Shown here: piece by piece, positions 5,840 through 14,459 of the stretch | Layout of the letters: each line of letters begins with the position of its first letter | Numbering within the stretch: position 1 is the first letter of the stretch | DNA from: Slackia sp. | GTDB lineage: Bacteria; Actinomycetota; Coriobacteriia; Coriobacteriales; Eggerthellaceae | Direction of reading: 5' to 3' | Length of the DNA: 32,541 nucleotides | NCBI GenBank assembly: GCA_030527325.1 | Contig: JAUNBA010000017.1 | Coordinates: 1 to 32,541 of the forward strand | Position numbers and translations under genes: made by a program | The notes under the pieces: generated by a model | Databases searched by the model: none | Told to the model about the DNA's origin: nothing | What the model saw: only the letters and a program-made list of their open reading frames with translations

Positions 5840-6792
5840 CCCCCCCCGGTGAACGGGACGAACAATTGCGGCACCGCGCCGCGCCCGATGGAAAGCGCCA
5901 CGCTCCCCGCCGTGCTCATGTATATGCTGAGCGACACGGTGCCGTCCGTGTCGAAGCGCGCCGAAGCGCCGTAGTAGTTGCCCGTGGAGCTAGGCAGCTC
6001 GCACAGCGGCACGCTGTACGCCGCCTTGGGCTTGAAGCCCGCCGCGAAGCTGAGCAGCTGCACGGATCCGGCCGCTTGAACCTTCTTCGTGCAATTGAGT
6101 TCAAGCGCCGTGATAAGCAGGCCGTATGGAAGCACAACGGCTTTCGCCGAACCCGTCACGCCGTCGGCCATCTGAGCGACCTTCACGCCCGCGAAGCACA
6201 CGGCGGCGCAGGCGCCTGCGATATCGGCGCTGCACCGCCCGCTTTCGTCCACGTCCACGCCGTCGCCCGAGAGCGGCCGCACGCCGTCGGCGCCCTTCGG
6301 GCCTTGCGGGCCTGCGGGGCCTTGGGGGCCGTCGAACTCGCCCGCTTCGGCGCGCCGCGCGATGTTAGCGGCGGCGTCGTTGGCGGTCTTCGTGGCGGCT
6401 TTCGCCTGCTCTGCGATTTCGCGCCATTCGCCCGCCGTAGGCTCTCCCGGCGCGGGCGCGTCGTCGGCGAAGTCGGCGGGCTGCACGTAGAACGCCGTTT
6501 CCATGCGCGCGTGCTTCATCACCTCGCCGCTTCGCCCGCGCCCCTCCACCACGGCGCGCACGCTGCCGGCGTTCGCCATGCACTCCCACGGCACGGTATA
6601 CGTTTCATCCTCGTTTTTCGGCACGGCTCGCACCGCGCCGCCGTCGTAGACGAAAGACAGCTCTATCGCGGCGTTCTGCCATTCGGCGTCGAGGTCGAGC
6701 ACGATTCGGTCCACGCCGCGCGAACCTTGAACGAGGTTCAGATTGTCGCAGGTCGCCGTGCGCCCCTTGACGCTGAGCACGTGTACTATCAC
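5800..6792 (-). CDS. Tail fibre / baseplate protein with collagen-like linker (N-terminal frame)
   Basis: A 330-aa frame starting with GTG at 6792, seven bases after AAGGAG. Residues about 1-110 resemble the BppU-type N-terminal domain that attaches fibres to Gram-positive phage baseplates (IVLDLDAEWQNAAIELSF). A helical stretch (about 125-155) is followed by a short collagen-like run, GPQGPAGPQGPKGADG (about 155-170), a known trimer-forming fibre linker, then a beta-rich region. Just before the stop the gene crosses eight consecutive G (5840-5847 on the plus strand as C), after which the frame ends within 15 codons in low-complexity sequence while a better continuation exists in another frame (5414-5839). 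Phase variation, ribosomal slippage or a sequencing error would each explain this. Confidence 0.75.
   Translation of the reverse strand: MIVHVLSVKGRTATCDNLNLVQGSRGVDRIVLDLDAEWQNAAIELSFVYDGGAVRAVPKNEDETYTVPWECMANAGSVRAVVEGRGRSGEVMKHARMETAFYVQPADFADDAPAPGEPTAGEWREIAEQAKAATKTANDAAANIARRAEAGEFDGPQGPAGPQGPKGADGVRPLSGDGVDVDESGRCSADIAGACAAVCFAGVKVAQMADGVTGSAKAVVLPYGLLITALELNCTKKVQAAGSVQLLSFAAGFKPKAAYSVPLCELPSSTGNYYGASARFDTDGTVSLSIYMSTAGSVALSIGRGAVPQLFVPFTGGGNSTSLTLAASAS
5840..5847 (-). promoter_or_regulatory. Poly-G tract inside fibre gene (candidate frame switch)
   Basis: Eight G in a row on the coding strand. In the 330-aa frame they read GGG GGG GGC; with nine G, or a -1 slip, the frame continues into the coding-like sequence to 5414. 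Homopolymeric G tracts of this length are classic slipped-strand sites, and fibres are classic targets of variable expression. Confidence 0.6.
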
Positions 6793-6796
6793 AGCT

Positions 6797-7960
6797 TTAC
6801 TCCTTCCTGAGCCATGTATCAGGCTCCCCAGTCGGCACGCGCTCCCATCGACCGCCGTAGGCGTTCGGATCTACGCCATCCGTGCGCACGATAAAGCCCA
6901 CGGGATGCGCAGCGAGGAAGCCGGCAGCCGCCTGCGCGCCGTCGGCTCGGTAGGCGCGCCCGCCGCCGCTTTCCGCCGTGCCGCTCATGGTGCCTGCGCT
7001 CGTGCCTATCGAGGGCTTTCCGAGTTCGTAGGACACCGTGAGCCGCCCGCCGTCGAGCGTGGCGGTCTTCTTCTCCACGAGCGCGGTAAGCTGCACGCCC
7101 GTCGCGTTGTCGCGGGCGGTCACGGCGTCGCCGATTCCCGCGTCGATGTCCCCTCGCGTATCGACGTCTATCTCTCCCGATGTCTGGAGCTTCTCGAGTT
7201 TCTTGCGACCCTCTTCCTCGAGCTTTCCCTCGTCCGCGTTCGAGTAATCGTAGAACGCAGCTATTTCATCCGCGCCAAAAAAAGTCTGCTCGTGCGACAC
7301 GACGCCTCGGGCGTCCGCGTAGAAATGGATGATCGTCCTGTTCTCCGCCTCGCCCGTGCCGCCGCAGATAAGGTGGTTGACGCAGCGATGAACGCGCTCC
7401 ATTTCGAAATCCATCACGTTGTCGTCCACGCGCCCGCCCACGGTGCGCGACGGCACGGCGGACAGGAGCACGCGCCCGCCGCTGTATCGCAGAAACGGCC
7501 GCATCGACGAAGAGCGCAGCATGCCTAAAAGGCCGCTCCAGGCATCGCAGAATCGCTCGTAGGTGTAGTCGACCGCCGCCGCGTTCGGCTCGACCTCGAA
7601 CAGGCCCTCGAGCCCGCAGCGGCGCACGAGGTCGGCCAGAGCGTCGCCGACGTTTCCCGCCGCGCGGATGTGCGACGTGCCCCCATCGGGAACCAGGCGC
7701 TTGCCCGCGAGTATTCCGTGCCAGGTGCGGCCGCTGCATTCGACATCGCGCCGCTCGCCGCGAACCGTCGTTTTGACCGCGTCGACGACGCCGCCGAATT
7801 CGGTGCCCGCGACGTACACGCGATAGCCCGGTTCCGGCGCGTAGCGCGGATGGCATGAGAACACGAGGTCGTTCTCGTCCACGCCGAAAGCGCATTCGAG
7901 CGAGCATGCGCTAAGCTGCCTCACGTTGCGGCCCTTCTCGTCCGCGATCACGACGTCCAC
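6797..7960 (-). CDS. Siphovirus tail-associated protein (Gp37-like, baseplate hub)
   Basis: A 387-aa protein following Dit. The first about 200 residues (VFSCHPRY, a CSGRTWHGILAGK-type segment, then LLSAVPSR) fit the ReqiPepy6 Gp37-like / Tal N-terminal hub fold, which forms the ring below Dit and carries the tip. The middle is charged and helical (EEGRKKLEKLQTSGEID). The C-terminus (GGRWERVPTGEPDTWLRKE) resembles short tail tip wedge segments. It overlaps dit by 13 bases. There is no clear endopeptidase motif, so wall degradation during infection is not supported from this sequence. Assignment rests on order (tape measure, Dit, this gene) plus the N-terminal pattern. Confidence 0.75.
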   Translation of the reverse strand: MDVVIADEKGRNVRQLSACSLECAFGVDENDLVFSCHPRYAPEPGYRVYVAGTEFGGVVDAVKTTVRGERRDVECSGRTWHGILAGKRLVPDGGTSHIRAAGNVGDALADLVRRCGLEGLFEVEPNAAAVDYTYERFCDAWSGLLGMLRSSSMRPFLRYSGGRVLLSAVPSRTVGGRVDDNVMDFEMERVHRCVNHLICGGTGEAENRTIIHFYADARGVVSHEQTFFGADEIAAFYDYSNADEGKLEEEGRKKLEKLQTSGEIDVDTRGDIDAGIGDAVTARDNATGVQLTALVEKKTATLDGGRLTVSYELGKPSIGTSAGTMSGTAESGGGRAYRADGAQAAAGFLAAHPVGFIVRTDGVDPNAYGGRWERVPTGEPDTWLRKE

Positions 7961-8784
7961 GGCAGCTCACCGACCTCTTCGTAGAGTTCCAAGTCGAATC
8001 CGAACGACCCGGTCCACGACACCGAATGAAATCCGCGCGGAAGGCGCTCGAAAACGTACGAGCCGCTCCCTTCGCCGTCACCCAGCTCGGCGTTTGCGTA
8101 CTCGTCGGTCACGGCGCCCGTCTCGTCCGTCAGGTAGACGCGCTTCGGCTCGCTTACAGGATCAACCGTCAGATAGCCGCCCGCCGGCACCGAGCAGTCC
8201 ACCTTGTACGTATTGCCTCCGATCGCTATGTACGGGCTGGTTGCCGGGCCGTAGACCGTGATGCCGACAGGGCCGCCGCCCGCGCCGCGCATCTCGACCT
8301 TGGACGGAGCGGGCAAAGGCGCCAGGTCGTTGGGCAGGTCGTGCGGCAAATCGAGGGGACCGCTCGTCCCTGCGCCTGCGGACGGCATGAACGACACGCG
8401 GCGCGAACGCCGCCAAACGCCGTCGAGCAGCAGCGCCGTCACTTCGGACGTGTGATAGGCGGGCGTGACCTTCGCGAGCCTGCACCCGACGATGTAGCAG
8501 CGCTTCCTCCATCCGTTCGATACCAGGGAGCCGGGCCGCGATTGCGCCACGTCCTCGCTCGTCAATTCGGCGAAAAGATCGGCCGCTGCGGGGTCGAAGA
8601 ACGACACGTCGAACTCAACCTCGCCCCACGAACGCGCGGCGTTCATCGATCCCGTGCGCGATGCGGCGTAATCCCATCCCGAGCCGCGCACTTCGAGGGC
8701 CGTCCCCGCAAGCGTGCTCCGGCAGTCGAGGTCGACGCTCACGCCGCGCACGCCGCTGACGTATTCGAGATTCGAATCAGGCAT
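7948..8784 (-). CDS. Distal tail protein (Dit)
   Basis: A 278-aa protein immediately after the tape measure gene, overlapping it by 8 bases. Size, order and pattern (N-terminal strand with VSVDLD, then GSGWDYAASRTGS and EVEFDVSFFDP, and a C-terminal galectin-like half with GSYVFERLPRGFHSVSW) fit the Dit/phage_tail family. Dit forms the hexameric ring joining the tail tube to the baseplate or tip. A Pro/Leu-rich segment (DLPHDLPNDLAPLPAPS) links the two halves. Confidence 0.8.
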   Translation of the reverse strand: MPDSNLEYVSGVRGVSVDLDCRSTLAGTALEVRGSGWDYAASRTGSMNAARSWGEVEFDVSFFDPAAADLFAELTSEDVAQSRPGSLVSNGWRKRCYIVGCRLAKVTPAYHTSEVTALLLDGVWRRSRRVSFMPSAGAGTSGPLDLPHDLPNDLAPLPAPSKVEMRGAGGGPVGITVYGPATSPYIAIGGNTYKVDCSVPAGGYLTVDPVSEPKRVYLTDETGAVTDEYANAELGDGEGSGSYVFERLPRGFHSVSWTGSFGFDLELYEEVGELPWTS

Positions 8785-11653
8785 AATTGGCCGCCCTCCT
8801 TACCTTCCTGCCGAACTCCCTCTCGCTCATGCCTTCCGGCATCGCGTCGAGAATCGCCGAGAGCAGGCGCTCGATGCGACGCATGTCGTAATCGGGCTGC
8901 TGCTCCTCGTGTTCCTGGATGCCTTCGGCCAGAAGGTCGATGAACGGTTGGCTGTAGCGTTTGTTGGTCAGCGGCACGATCGCTTCGGCTCCGTCCTCGC
9001 CGACGATGTCAAGCGGCACGGCGGACGTCGCGATGCCGCCGCCGCGGGCCTTGATTCCGCCTTCGGCGTGCAGGCGTATGCCTCCGGCGGCATGCGGGGC
9101 GAACACGTTGGCCACGACGTTTGCCGTCTTCGACACAATCGTGCTCAAGGCCCTGCCGAGGTCCCAGATGGAGGGGGCGGCGGAGGCGTAGTTGCCGCCC
9201 ACGTCCACGCTCACGTCCTTGTCCTGCAGGTTTTCGCTCGCTGCCGTGGTGTTCTGGATGCCGCTTTGGGCCGACCCGTCGACGGCGTTGCCGTCGACCT
9301 GGGCCGCGGACCATTTGTTGTCAAGGCTGGTCGCGTCATAGTTGAGGATATTTCCCGCTCCGTCGACCACCTGGGCGGAGTCGACGTACGCGCCGGCGTT
9401 CTTGTCCCACAGCCCCGTTCCATCCCATAGGTAGACGTTGCCTTGGGCGTCGATGAGCTCTGCATCGTCGACCTGGACGTTTCCGTCCTTGTCGAGCAGC
9501 GGCGTATCGTTGTAATGCTGGATCGCCCACACCATCATGTCCATGTTGCCGTTGCATGCGGCCGCAAGCTCCGAGAAGTTCTCGGCCCCGATGGATTCGA
9601 GCGTCTCGATGCTCACGCCCGCGTTCTCGACGGCGTCACGGAAACCGGTCAGCGACCACCCCGAATCCTCGATGGCGCGCATGAGCTCGGGGCTCGACGC
9701 TATGAGATTGGCGTATCCCGCATCCAGTCCTTCGGCGGCCATCTTGTTGAGCGTCATCTGCTCGTCGAACGACGACAGCGCGCCCGCCGCCGCATCGTGC
9801 GCCTCGCCCGCCCTGCGAACGTCCGCCTCGGCCGCGCTCAGCCCTATCTCGTACTCCTGGAGCGTCATCGTGCCCTTTTCCACGAGCGGGAAGTATTCGC
9901 TTTGGTAGTCGCTGAGGTTCTGCTGGGCTTCGGCGAGGGTGCGCGCCGCATCGGCTTCCTTCTGAAAGGCTTCTGTGTAGCCGTCGTTGGCCGCATCGAG
10001 CCGTGCCTGCGCTTTCTGCGCGTCGACGAGCTTGAAGATGGAATCTTTGGCCGCTACCGCGCCGTCGGACATGACCTGGTACGCCCCGCCCGCGTCCTGG
10101 GCCACCGTGTACGACGTGCCGCACGATTCGTTCAGCCCGTCGACGGCGAGCTGAAGCTCGGCCACTTCGTCGGCCGACAGATCGCTTCTGCCCGCGAGGT
10201 TGTCGATAGCAGACGCGTAACCGTCGAGCTGCGCGTTCGCGGCGGCGACGCCTTCGCCGCGTTCCGCGATGGCCTCGGCCCATCGCGCCTGGCTGTCGAG
10301 GAGTTCGCCGAGCGATTGTGCTGTTTCGGCGGCGCTTTCGCCGACGCTCTTCACGGACGACTCGAAGCCCGACGTATCGGCGGCCTTGTGCAGCGCGTCG
10401 GAAAGGCCGCTCGTCGCCCCCTCGAAGTCGTCCATACGCTTCTTCGAATCGATGGCCGCTGTCGCGATGGTCGCTATCGCGGTCGCCGCGATGCCCGCGC
10501 CGATCGACACGGGCGTCAAAGACGTGCCGAGCGCCGTGTTTATCTTCGCCAGGCCGCCGCTTTGCTCCTTCGCCTCCTTCAGCCTGTCCGAAAGGGACTT
10601 CACGCCGTCGGCCGCTTTGCTGAAGCCCCCGAATCCGACCTTCGCCAATCCTGCGGATATGGCGAGGTTCCCAAGCTCGGGCACCAGTTCCTTGAAGCGC
10701 TCGTACATCGACTCCACCGCCGGCATGGCATCGCCCACGATAGGCGTTATCGCGCCGAAGGCTTCGTTGATGGCCGTCTTTATATCGCCGAACACGCCAG
10801 CGATGTTCTCCGCACCGATTTCGTCCATGATGCCCGTCACGCCCTTGACCACGGCGTTCTGAGCGTTGGCCGCGGCCGTCGCGACGCCGCCTGCCGCCGT
10901 TTCGGCCTGTTCTTTGAAAGACGTGATGCCCTGGCCGCCTTCTTCGTCCAGCTTGATCATGCACTGGAGAAGCTCTTCCATGGACACGGTCGGGTCCGCC
11001 CCGCCGCCGCCGAGCGCCGTGTACAGGTCGGACGCGCCCGCCGTGGGGCCGAGCATCGCTTTCGCGAGCTGGTCCATCTGGCCGGGCATCGCCGACGTGA
11101 GCGACTTCCAATCCTCAAGTTCGGGCTTGCCCTTCGAGAGCATCTGGCGGAACTGTTCCATCGCCGCGTTGACGAGCTGCGTGTTAGAGCCCGACGCCAC
11201 GAGCATGTCATTGAGCGCAAGGCCCGCGTCGGTCGCGAGGTCCAAATCTCCCGTGACGGCCGCAAGGCCCTGGACCGTCGAGGTCATATCGTCGAGCCTC
11301 GTGGGAAGCGTCTGCAGCCTGTCGCTCATCTTTGAGATGGAATCCTGTGCGTCTTCCGAGCTGTAGCCGAGCGCCTGCATCACGCTCGGGAACGTATTGA
11401 GCGTGTCAAAACGCGCCACGGCGTCGCCGACGGACCCCGCCACGGTCTCCATCGACTTCTGCGTCAGCTGCGAGAACACGCCCACGGCGGCGCCCGTTGT
11501 CACGATGCCGCCGACAGCGCCCCCGGAGAAGCCCTCGCCGTACTTTTTGCCGGCAGCTTCTCCGTTTATCGCCTCGACCTCCTTGCGGATGGCCTCGGAG
11601 AATCCAGGGAACTTCGGCACGACGTTCACATAGGCGGTGCCCGCCTGCCCCAT
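8777..11653 (-). CDS. Tail tape measure protein
   Basis: The longest gene in the window (958 aa), located after the tail chaperones, as the tape measure always is in siphophages. The N-terminal part (about 40-230) is the TIGR02675-type tape-measure domain, including the phrases FDTLNTFPSVMQALGYS and LALNDMLVASGS. Hydrophobic segments (about 375-420) may insert in the host membrane during DNA ejection. The remainder is largely helical, with a run of short D-x-x-GN type repeats (about 720-800). The protein sets tail length during assembly and is ejected ahead of the DNA. It overlaps dit; its start abuts the chaperone stop. Confidence 0.92.
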   Translation of the reverse strand: MGQAGTAYVNVVPKFPGFSEAIRKEVEAINGEAAGKKYGEGFSGGAVGGIVTTGAAVGVFSQLTQKSMETVAGSVGDAVARFDTLNTFPSVMQALGYSSEDAQDSISKMSDRLQTLPTRLDDMTSTVQGLAAVTGDLDLATDAGLALNDMLVASGSNTQLVNAAMEQFRQMLSKGKPELEDWKSLTSAMPGQMDQLAKAMLGPTAGASDLYTALGGGGADPTVSMEELLQCMIKLDEEGGQGITSFKEQAETAAGGVATAAANAQNAVVKGVTGIMDEIGAENIAGVFGDIKTAINEAFGAITPIVGDAMPAVESMYERFKELVPELGNLAISAGLAKVGFGGFSKAADGVKSLSDRLKEAKEQSGGLAKINTALGTSLTPVSIGAGIAATAIATIATAAIDSKKRMDDFEGATSGLSDALHKAADTSGFESSVKSVGESAAETAQSLGELLDSQARWAEAIAERGEGVAAANAQLDGYASAIDNLAGRSDLSADEVAELQLAVDGLNESCGTSYTVAQDAGGAYQVMSDGAVAAKDSIFKLVDAQKAQARLDAANDGYTEAFQKEADAARTLAEAQQNLSDYQSEYFPLVEKGTMTLQEYEIGLSAAEADVRRAGEAHDAAAGALSSFDEQMTLNKMAAEGLDAGYANLIASSPELMRAIEDSGWSLTGFRDAVENAGVSIETLESIGAENFSELAAACNGNMDMMVWAIQHYNDTPLLDKDGNVQVDDAELIDAQGNVYLWDGTGLWDKNAGAYVDSAQVVDGAGNILNYDATSLDNKWSAAQVDGNAVDGSAQSGIQNTTAASENLQDKDVSVDVGGNYASAAPSIWDLGRALSTIVSKTANVVANVFAPHAAGGIRLHAEGGIKARGGGIATSAVPLDIVGEDGAEAIVPLTNKRYSQPFIDLLAEGIQEHEEQQPDYDMRRIERLLSAILDAMPEGMSEREFGRKVRRAANYA

Positions 11654-12025
11654 CTAGACCTCCTCCCACTCGGTGTTTTCGATGGTCGCGCGAACGCGCT
11701 TGCTCCTCTCCGCGTACGCCGCCGAACGTTGCCTCGACTCGGGCGTCGTGTAGGGCAGCGAAAGCTCGTCGGTGCGCCCCGAAAGCCTACAGGCGCATAT
11801 GTAGAGCAGGTTCGCGATATCGGCGGCCATCCTGCGCTCGCTCGACCACTCGAAGACCGCCCCGAGCGACGCCTTGAACAAGGACCCCGCGGGCAGCGTC
11901 TCGACGAGGTCGAGCGCTTCGTCGAGCGCGACCTCGTCGTACGACACGCCGTAATATCGTCTGAAATCGTGTCTGAGCTCGCGCACGCGCCCTTGTTCGG
12001 CGCGGGCGAGCTTTAGAAGTTTTTT
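11654..12025 (-). CDS. Tail assembly chaperone, -1 frameshift extension
   Basis: This frame has no good start of its own: a GTG at 11986 begins VRELRHDFRRYYGVSYDEV, but the frame is open back through 12019, where the slippery heptamer of the upstream gene lies. A -1 slip there joins residue 128 of the first chaperone to LLKLARAEQGR and then this 110-residue part, giving a fusion of about 249 aa. That is the G/GT arrangement conserved in long-tailed phages, in which the minor frameshift product helps assemble tail protein around the tape measure. The extension ends directly before the tape measure gene. Confidence 0.85.
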   Translation of the reverse strand, partial: KKLLKLARAEQGRVRELRHDFRRYYGVSYDEVALDEALDLVETLPAGSLFKASLGAVFEWSSERRMAADIANLLYICACRLSGRTDELSLPYTTPESRQRSAAYAERSKRVRATIENTEWEEV

Positions 12026-12402
12026 AATTCCGGCGCATACGCGATGCGGACCATGGCGAGTCCCATCGCGTCGACGTCGACGGATCCGTCCGCTTCGGTG
12101 CAGGCTTCGACGAGCTGCGCCATCTGCTCCGCGCCGAGCACCGACTCCATGAACTCGAACGCCGCCGAATCGTCCTTGCGCGCGTTCGCGAAAAGCTCCA
12201 CGACGCGCTTGTCATGCATGCGCCTGATGGGTATTTCGAAGTCGATGCCGAGGGCGCGCACCGTCGCGCAGCGGCCGCGCCGTTCCTCGATGGCTTTCGA
12301 TTTCGCATCGCGTCCCTTCTTCGAGACGACGCTGAACCCCAAGGCCTTCGCGTATTCATCCAGTTCGGCGGCGGTCATGCGCGCCATGTATTCGGGATTC
12401 AT
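12013..12402 (-). CDS. Tail assembly chaperone (zero-frame product)
   Basis: A 129-aa, mainly helical acidic protein between the major tail protein and the tape measure gene, the fixed place of the G-type chaperone. The last codons read GAA TTA AAA AAC TTC TAA, so the slippery heptamer A AAA AAC lies in the correct register just ahead of the stop. Most ribosomes should stop here and a minority should shift into the extension (11654-12025). Confidence 0.85.
   Translation of the reverse strand: MNPEYMARMTAAELDEYAKALGFSVVSKKGRDAKSKAIEERRGRCATVRALGIDFEIPIRRMHDKRVVELFANARKDDSAAFEFMESVLGAEQMAQLVEACTEADGSVDVDAMGLAMVRIAYAPELKNF
12019..12025 (-). promoter_or_regulatory. Slippery site for programmed -1 frameshift (A AAA AAC)
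   Basis: The heptamer fits X XXY YYZ, with AAA and AAC as zero-frame codons, one sense codon before the TAA. The -1 frame downstream is open for 121 further codons. This is one of the most efficient bacterial slippery sequences, and its position matches conserved tail-chaperone frameshifts. Confidence 0.88.
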
Positions 12403-12409
12403 GGCGCGC

Positions 12410-13015
12410 CTAGTTCTTCGCGGCCGCTGCGGCCATGGCGGGCTTCGCTCGGTAGATCTTGACGGGCATGCCGTCGCCGCTGTCGAGGGCGATGAACGTC
12501 ATGCCGTACACGAGCAGGTCGCCCTTCTTGTGCGGAACGGTATCGAAGCTTTCCACGGCCGCTTTCTCCACGACCGTGCGACGCAGATACCCGTTCGATT
12601 CGAGTTCGTCGAACACAAGCGGGTAGGTCTCGTTCACGCCCACTTTGTCGAGGATTTTCGAGACGGAGCCGTCTTCGCCCGCCGTCACGTTCTTCGACCC
12701 GTAGCGAAGCTTCGCCACGGACGGTCGATTGACCTCGATGAATTCGACCTTGTATTTGCGCTCTTCCTCGGACACCACCGACAGCACGACGCTTCCGTGC
12801 CATCCTTTGTGCTTCGTGCTGGTGATGGATTTGTCCTCGGAGAACCCGTTCTCCGAGAGTTCGCCGAGCGATTCGAAGTCGCCCACGGTCGACATCTTCG
12901 TCGTCGCGTCGGTCGGCGTCTTCGCGGCGGGGTTGAAGCTGGTCCAGCAGCAGCCGCCTTCCGCCGGGCTGCCCACCGTCACGAGGGAGTTGTCGATTTC
13001 TTTCAAAGCTGCCAT
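12410..13015 (-). CDS. Major tail protein
   Basis: A 201-aa protein that forms the tail tube. The start at 13015 (MAALKEIDNSLVTVG) follows AGGAAAGGAGCCTTG; longer in-frame starts lie in the upstream gene's DNA. The pattern is typical for Firmicutes-type tube proteins: a short N-terminus, a loop region (NPAAKTPTDATTK), then beta strands with HGSVVLSVVSEEERKYKVEFIEV and an Ala-rich end. It lies between the tail terminator and the tail chaperones, the canonical place. It overlaps the terminator gene stop by one base. Confidence 0.85.
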   Translation of the reverse strand: MAALKEIDNSLVTVGSPAEGGCCWTSFNPAAKTPTDATTKMSTVGDFESLGELSENGFSEDKSITSTKHKGWHGSVVLSVVSEEERKYKVEFIEVNRPSVAKLRYGSKNVTAGEDGSVSKILDKVGVNETYPLVFDELESNGYLRRTVVEKAAVESFDTVPHKKGDLLVYGMTFIALDSGDGMPVKIYRAKPAMAAAAAKN

Positions 13016-13383
13016 CAAGGCTCCTTTCCTGCGTTCTCGTCGAATACCTTCAAGGTGTAGCTCGCGTACCATCGGGGCGTTTTCGTGAGCGGGTCGGGGT
13101 CGCGCCGCACGCTCTCTTCGAGCACGGACGCGTACCCGCCCGAGAACGGCAGCGAACGCATGGCGCGGCGGACCCTCTCCATGAGGGAGAACGCCGCGCC
13201 CTCGCTTCTCGCCCATGCGTACACGTCAACGCCGACGACGTCTATCAGCGCGTTCTCGAACCCGCCGCCGTTGCGCGACACCGTCACGAACTCGGGGGGC
13301 GAAGGCGCCGACGGAGTGACCGAGACGGCGATTCCGTCGAGTGCACGGCTCAGCCGCGCGACGAGGTCGCCCTGAACGTTCAC
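13015..13383 (-). CDS. Tail terminator / completion protein
   Basis: A 122-aa protein of the kind that caps the tail tube and joins it to the head. The GTG at 13383 is preferred because GGAGGTG lies 6 bases upstream; an alternative GTG at 13392 sits almost on that site. The sequence has alternating strand-helix character (VVGVDVYAWARSEGAAFSLMERVRRAMRSLPF), consistent with DUF3168-like terminators. It precedes the major tail protein, overlapping it by one base. Confidence 0.7.
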   Translation of the reverse strand: MNVQGDLVARLSRALDGIAVSVTPSAPSPPEFVTVSRNGGGFENALIDVVGVDVYAWARSEGAAFSLMERVRRAMRSLPFSGGYASVLEESVRRDPDPLTKTPRWYASYTLKVFDENAGKEP

Positions 13384-13397
13384 GGCATCCACCTCCC

Positions 13398-13691
13398 CTA
13401 ATGATTCTGGGCCGAAAGGCTCTTTCCTATCCGTTCCGCCAGAACCCCCAGCGACGTTTTCGCGTACGCGACGCCTATGGAGGTCATGGCGAGGTCCTTC
13501 ACCTCCGCCGCGTACGGCGGAACCTTCAATTCGTCGATGCCCATCGAACGCTCGAGCACCGAAGCGGCGTGCGCGTTCGCGCCGTCGGCCATCTTCTCGG
13601 ACGCTGCGAGCAAGGCTTCCTTCACCTGGGGGAACTTGGCCATTTCGGCGAAATACCCGTTGTTCGGCACGTACGTCCCGCCCCTAGCCAT
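13398..13691 (-). CDS. HK97 gp10-like neck / tail-component protein
   Basis: A 97-aa protein with an N-terminal Gly/Tyr-rich arm (ARGGTYVPNNGYF) and a helical middle. Size and order (head closure, gp10-like, terminator, major tail) fit the small HK97 gp10-like protein of Gram-positive siphophage connectors. It overlaps the upstream head-closure gene by 8 bases. Assignment is positional. Confidence 0.62.
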   Translation of the reverse strand: MARGGTYVPNNGYFAEMAKFPQVKEALLAASEKMADGANAHAASVLERSMGIDELKVPPYAAEVKDLAMTSIGVAYAKTSLGVLAERIGKSLSAQNH

Positions 13692-14046
13692 CGGCGGCCG
13701 CCACGAGCACGTTCATGTTCCATTTCGTGGGGCACGGCCGCACGATATCGGGCGACCCGATGACGCGATGCGCGGCCTGCGCGTCGGAGGGGTCCATACC
13801 GCGCGACACGAGCGCGACGCGCGCGTGCGCCAAAGGCGCCGCATGCGCCGTGTACGCCTTCGGGAATGCGAGGGCGTACGACGCGCGCACCGCATCGGGG
13901 CGTTCCGGGTCCTCGACGTCGGAGGGTGAAAGCGGGCGCACGAGCACGTCGTCGACCGTCTCCTGATCCCACGCGTACACGGGTTCCCCCATATCGTCAC
14001 GCCCGTCGGCGCGGCGTCGCAGCACGCACACCGATTCGCCCGTCAT
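13684..14046 (-). CDS. Head closure (stopper) protein
   Basis: A 120-aa, beta-rich protein in the SPP1 gp16/HK97 gp7-like position between the head-tail adaptor and the gp10-like protein. The sequence contains a typical short-barrel pattern (MTGESVCVLRRRADGRDDMGEPVYAW, then VDDVLVRPLSPSDVED) and ends KWNMNVLVAAADG. Stopper proteins close the portal channel after DNA packaging. It overlaps its upstream neighbour by 4 bases and its downstream neighbour by 8. Confidence 0.7.
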   Translation of the reverse strand: MTGESVCVLRRRADGRDDMGEPVYAWDQETVDDVLVRPLSPSDVEDPERPDAVRASYALAFPKAYTAHAAPLAHARVALVSRGMDPSDAQAAHRVIGSPDIVRPCPTKWNMNVLVAAADG

Positions 14047-14459
14047 CGCCGCGCCCCCGTCCCGATGGAGGGCATGATTGAGCGCATCGACTGCGACGGC
14101 CTGAGCGAGCGCTTGAACGCCCTGAGCATCGAGCCGTCGAAATACGCCGACCCGCTGGGGTTGGCGAACGTGTACGACCCTTGGAAGCCGTCGGCGCTGA
14201 AGCTGGCCTGCTTGGCACCGCTCACGTCGCCGAGTCCATCGAAGCTCGGCGTGATGAGCTGCTTGCGCGCCGCGTCTATGACGAGGCTGCGCGCCATCTC
14301 CGCCTGGTCCTGGCTGAGCTTGCGCCCCATGGGAATGCCGACGACCGCGCGCAGCTTCGCCGACTGCTCCGAGAGAACCAGCGAGACGCGCTCTTTGTTC
14401 GAGGAAGAATCGCCCGTCATCAGCGTGTATTCTTCAGGGGTCGCATACAGCGCCGGCAT
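14043..14459 (-). CDS. Head-tail connector (adaptor) protein
   Basis: A 138-aa helical protein starting MPALYATPEEYTLMTGD, with a conserved arrangement of helices (SLVLSEQSAKLRAVVG, then QAEMARSLVIDAARKQL) seen in Phage_Gp19/gp15-like adaptors that dock to the portal ring. It comes after the capsid block and before the stopper, as expected. It overlaps the stop of the small protein upstream by one base. Confidence 0.72.
   Translation of the reverse strand: MPALYATPEEYTLMTGDSSSNKERVSLVLSEQSAKLRAVVGIPMGRKLSQDQAEMARSLVIDAARKQLITPSFDGLGDVSGAKQASFSADGFQGSYTFANPSGSAYFDGSMLRAFKRSLRPSQSMRSIMPSIGTGARR

Noticed and set aside
9443..11335. 630-residue plus-strand open frame opposite the tape measure gene
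   Set aside because: It has no ribosome site or recognisable domain and is a shadow of the GC-rich tape measure gene.
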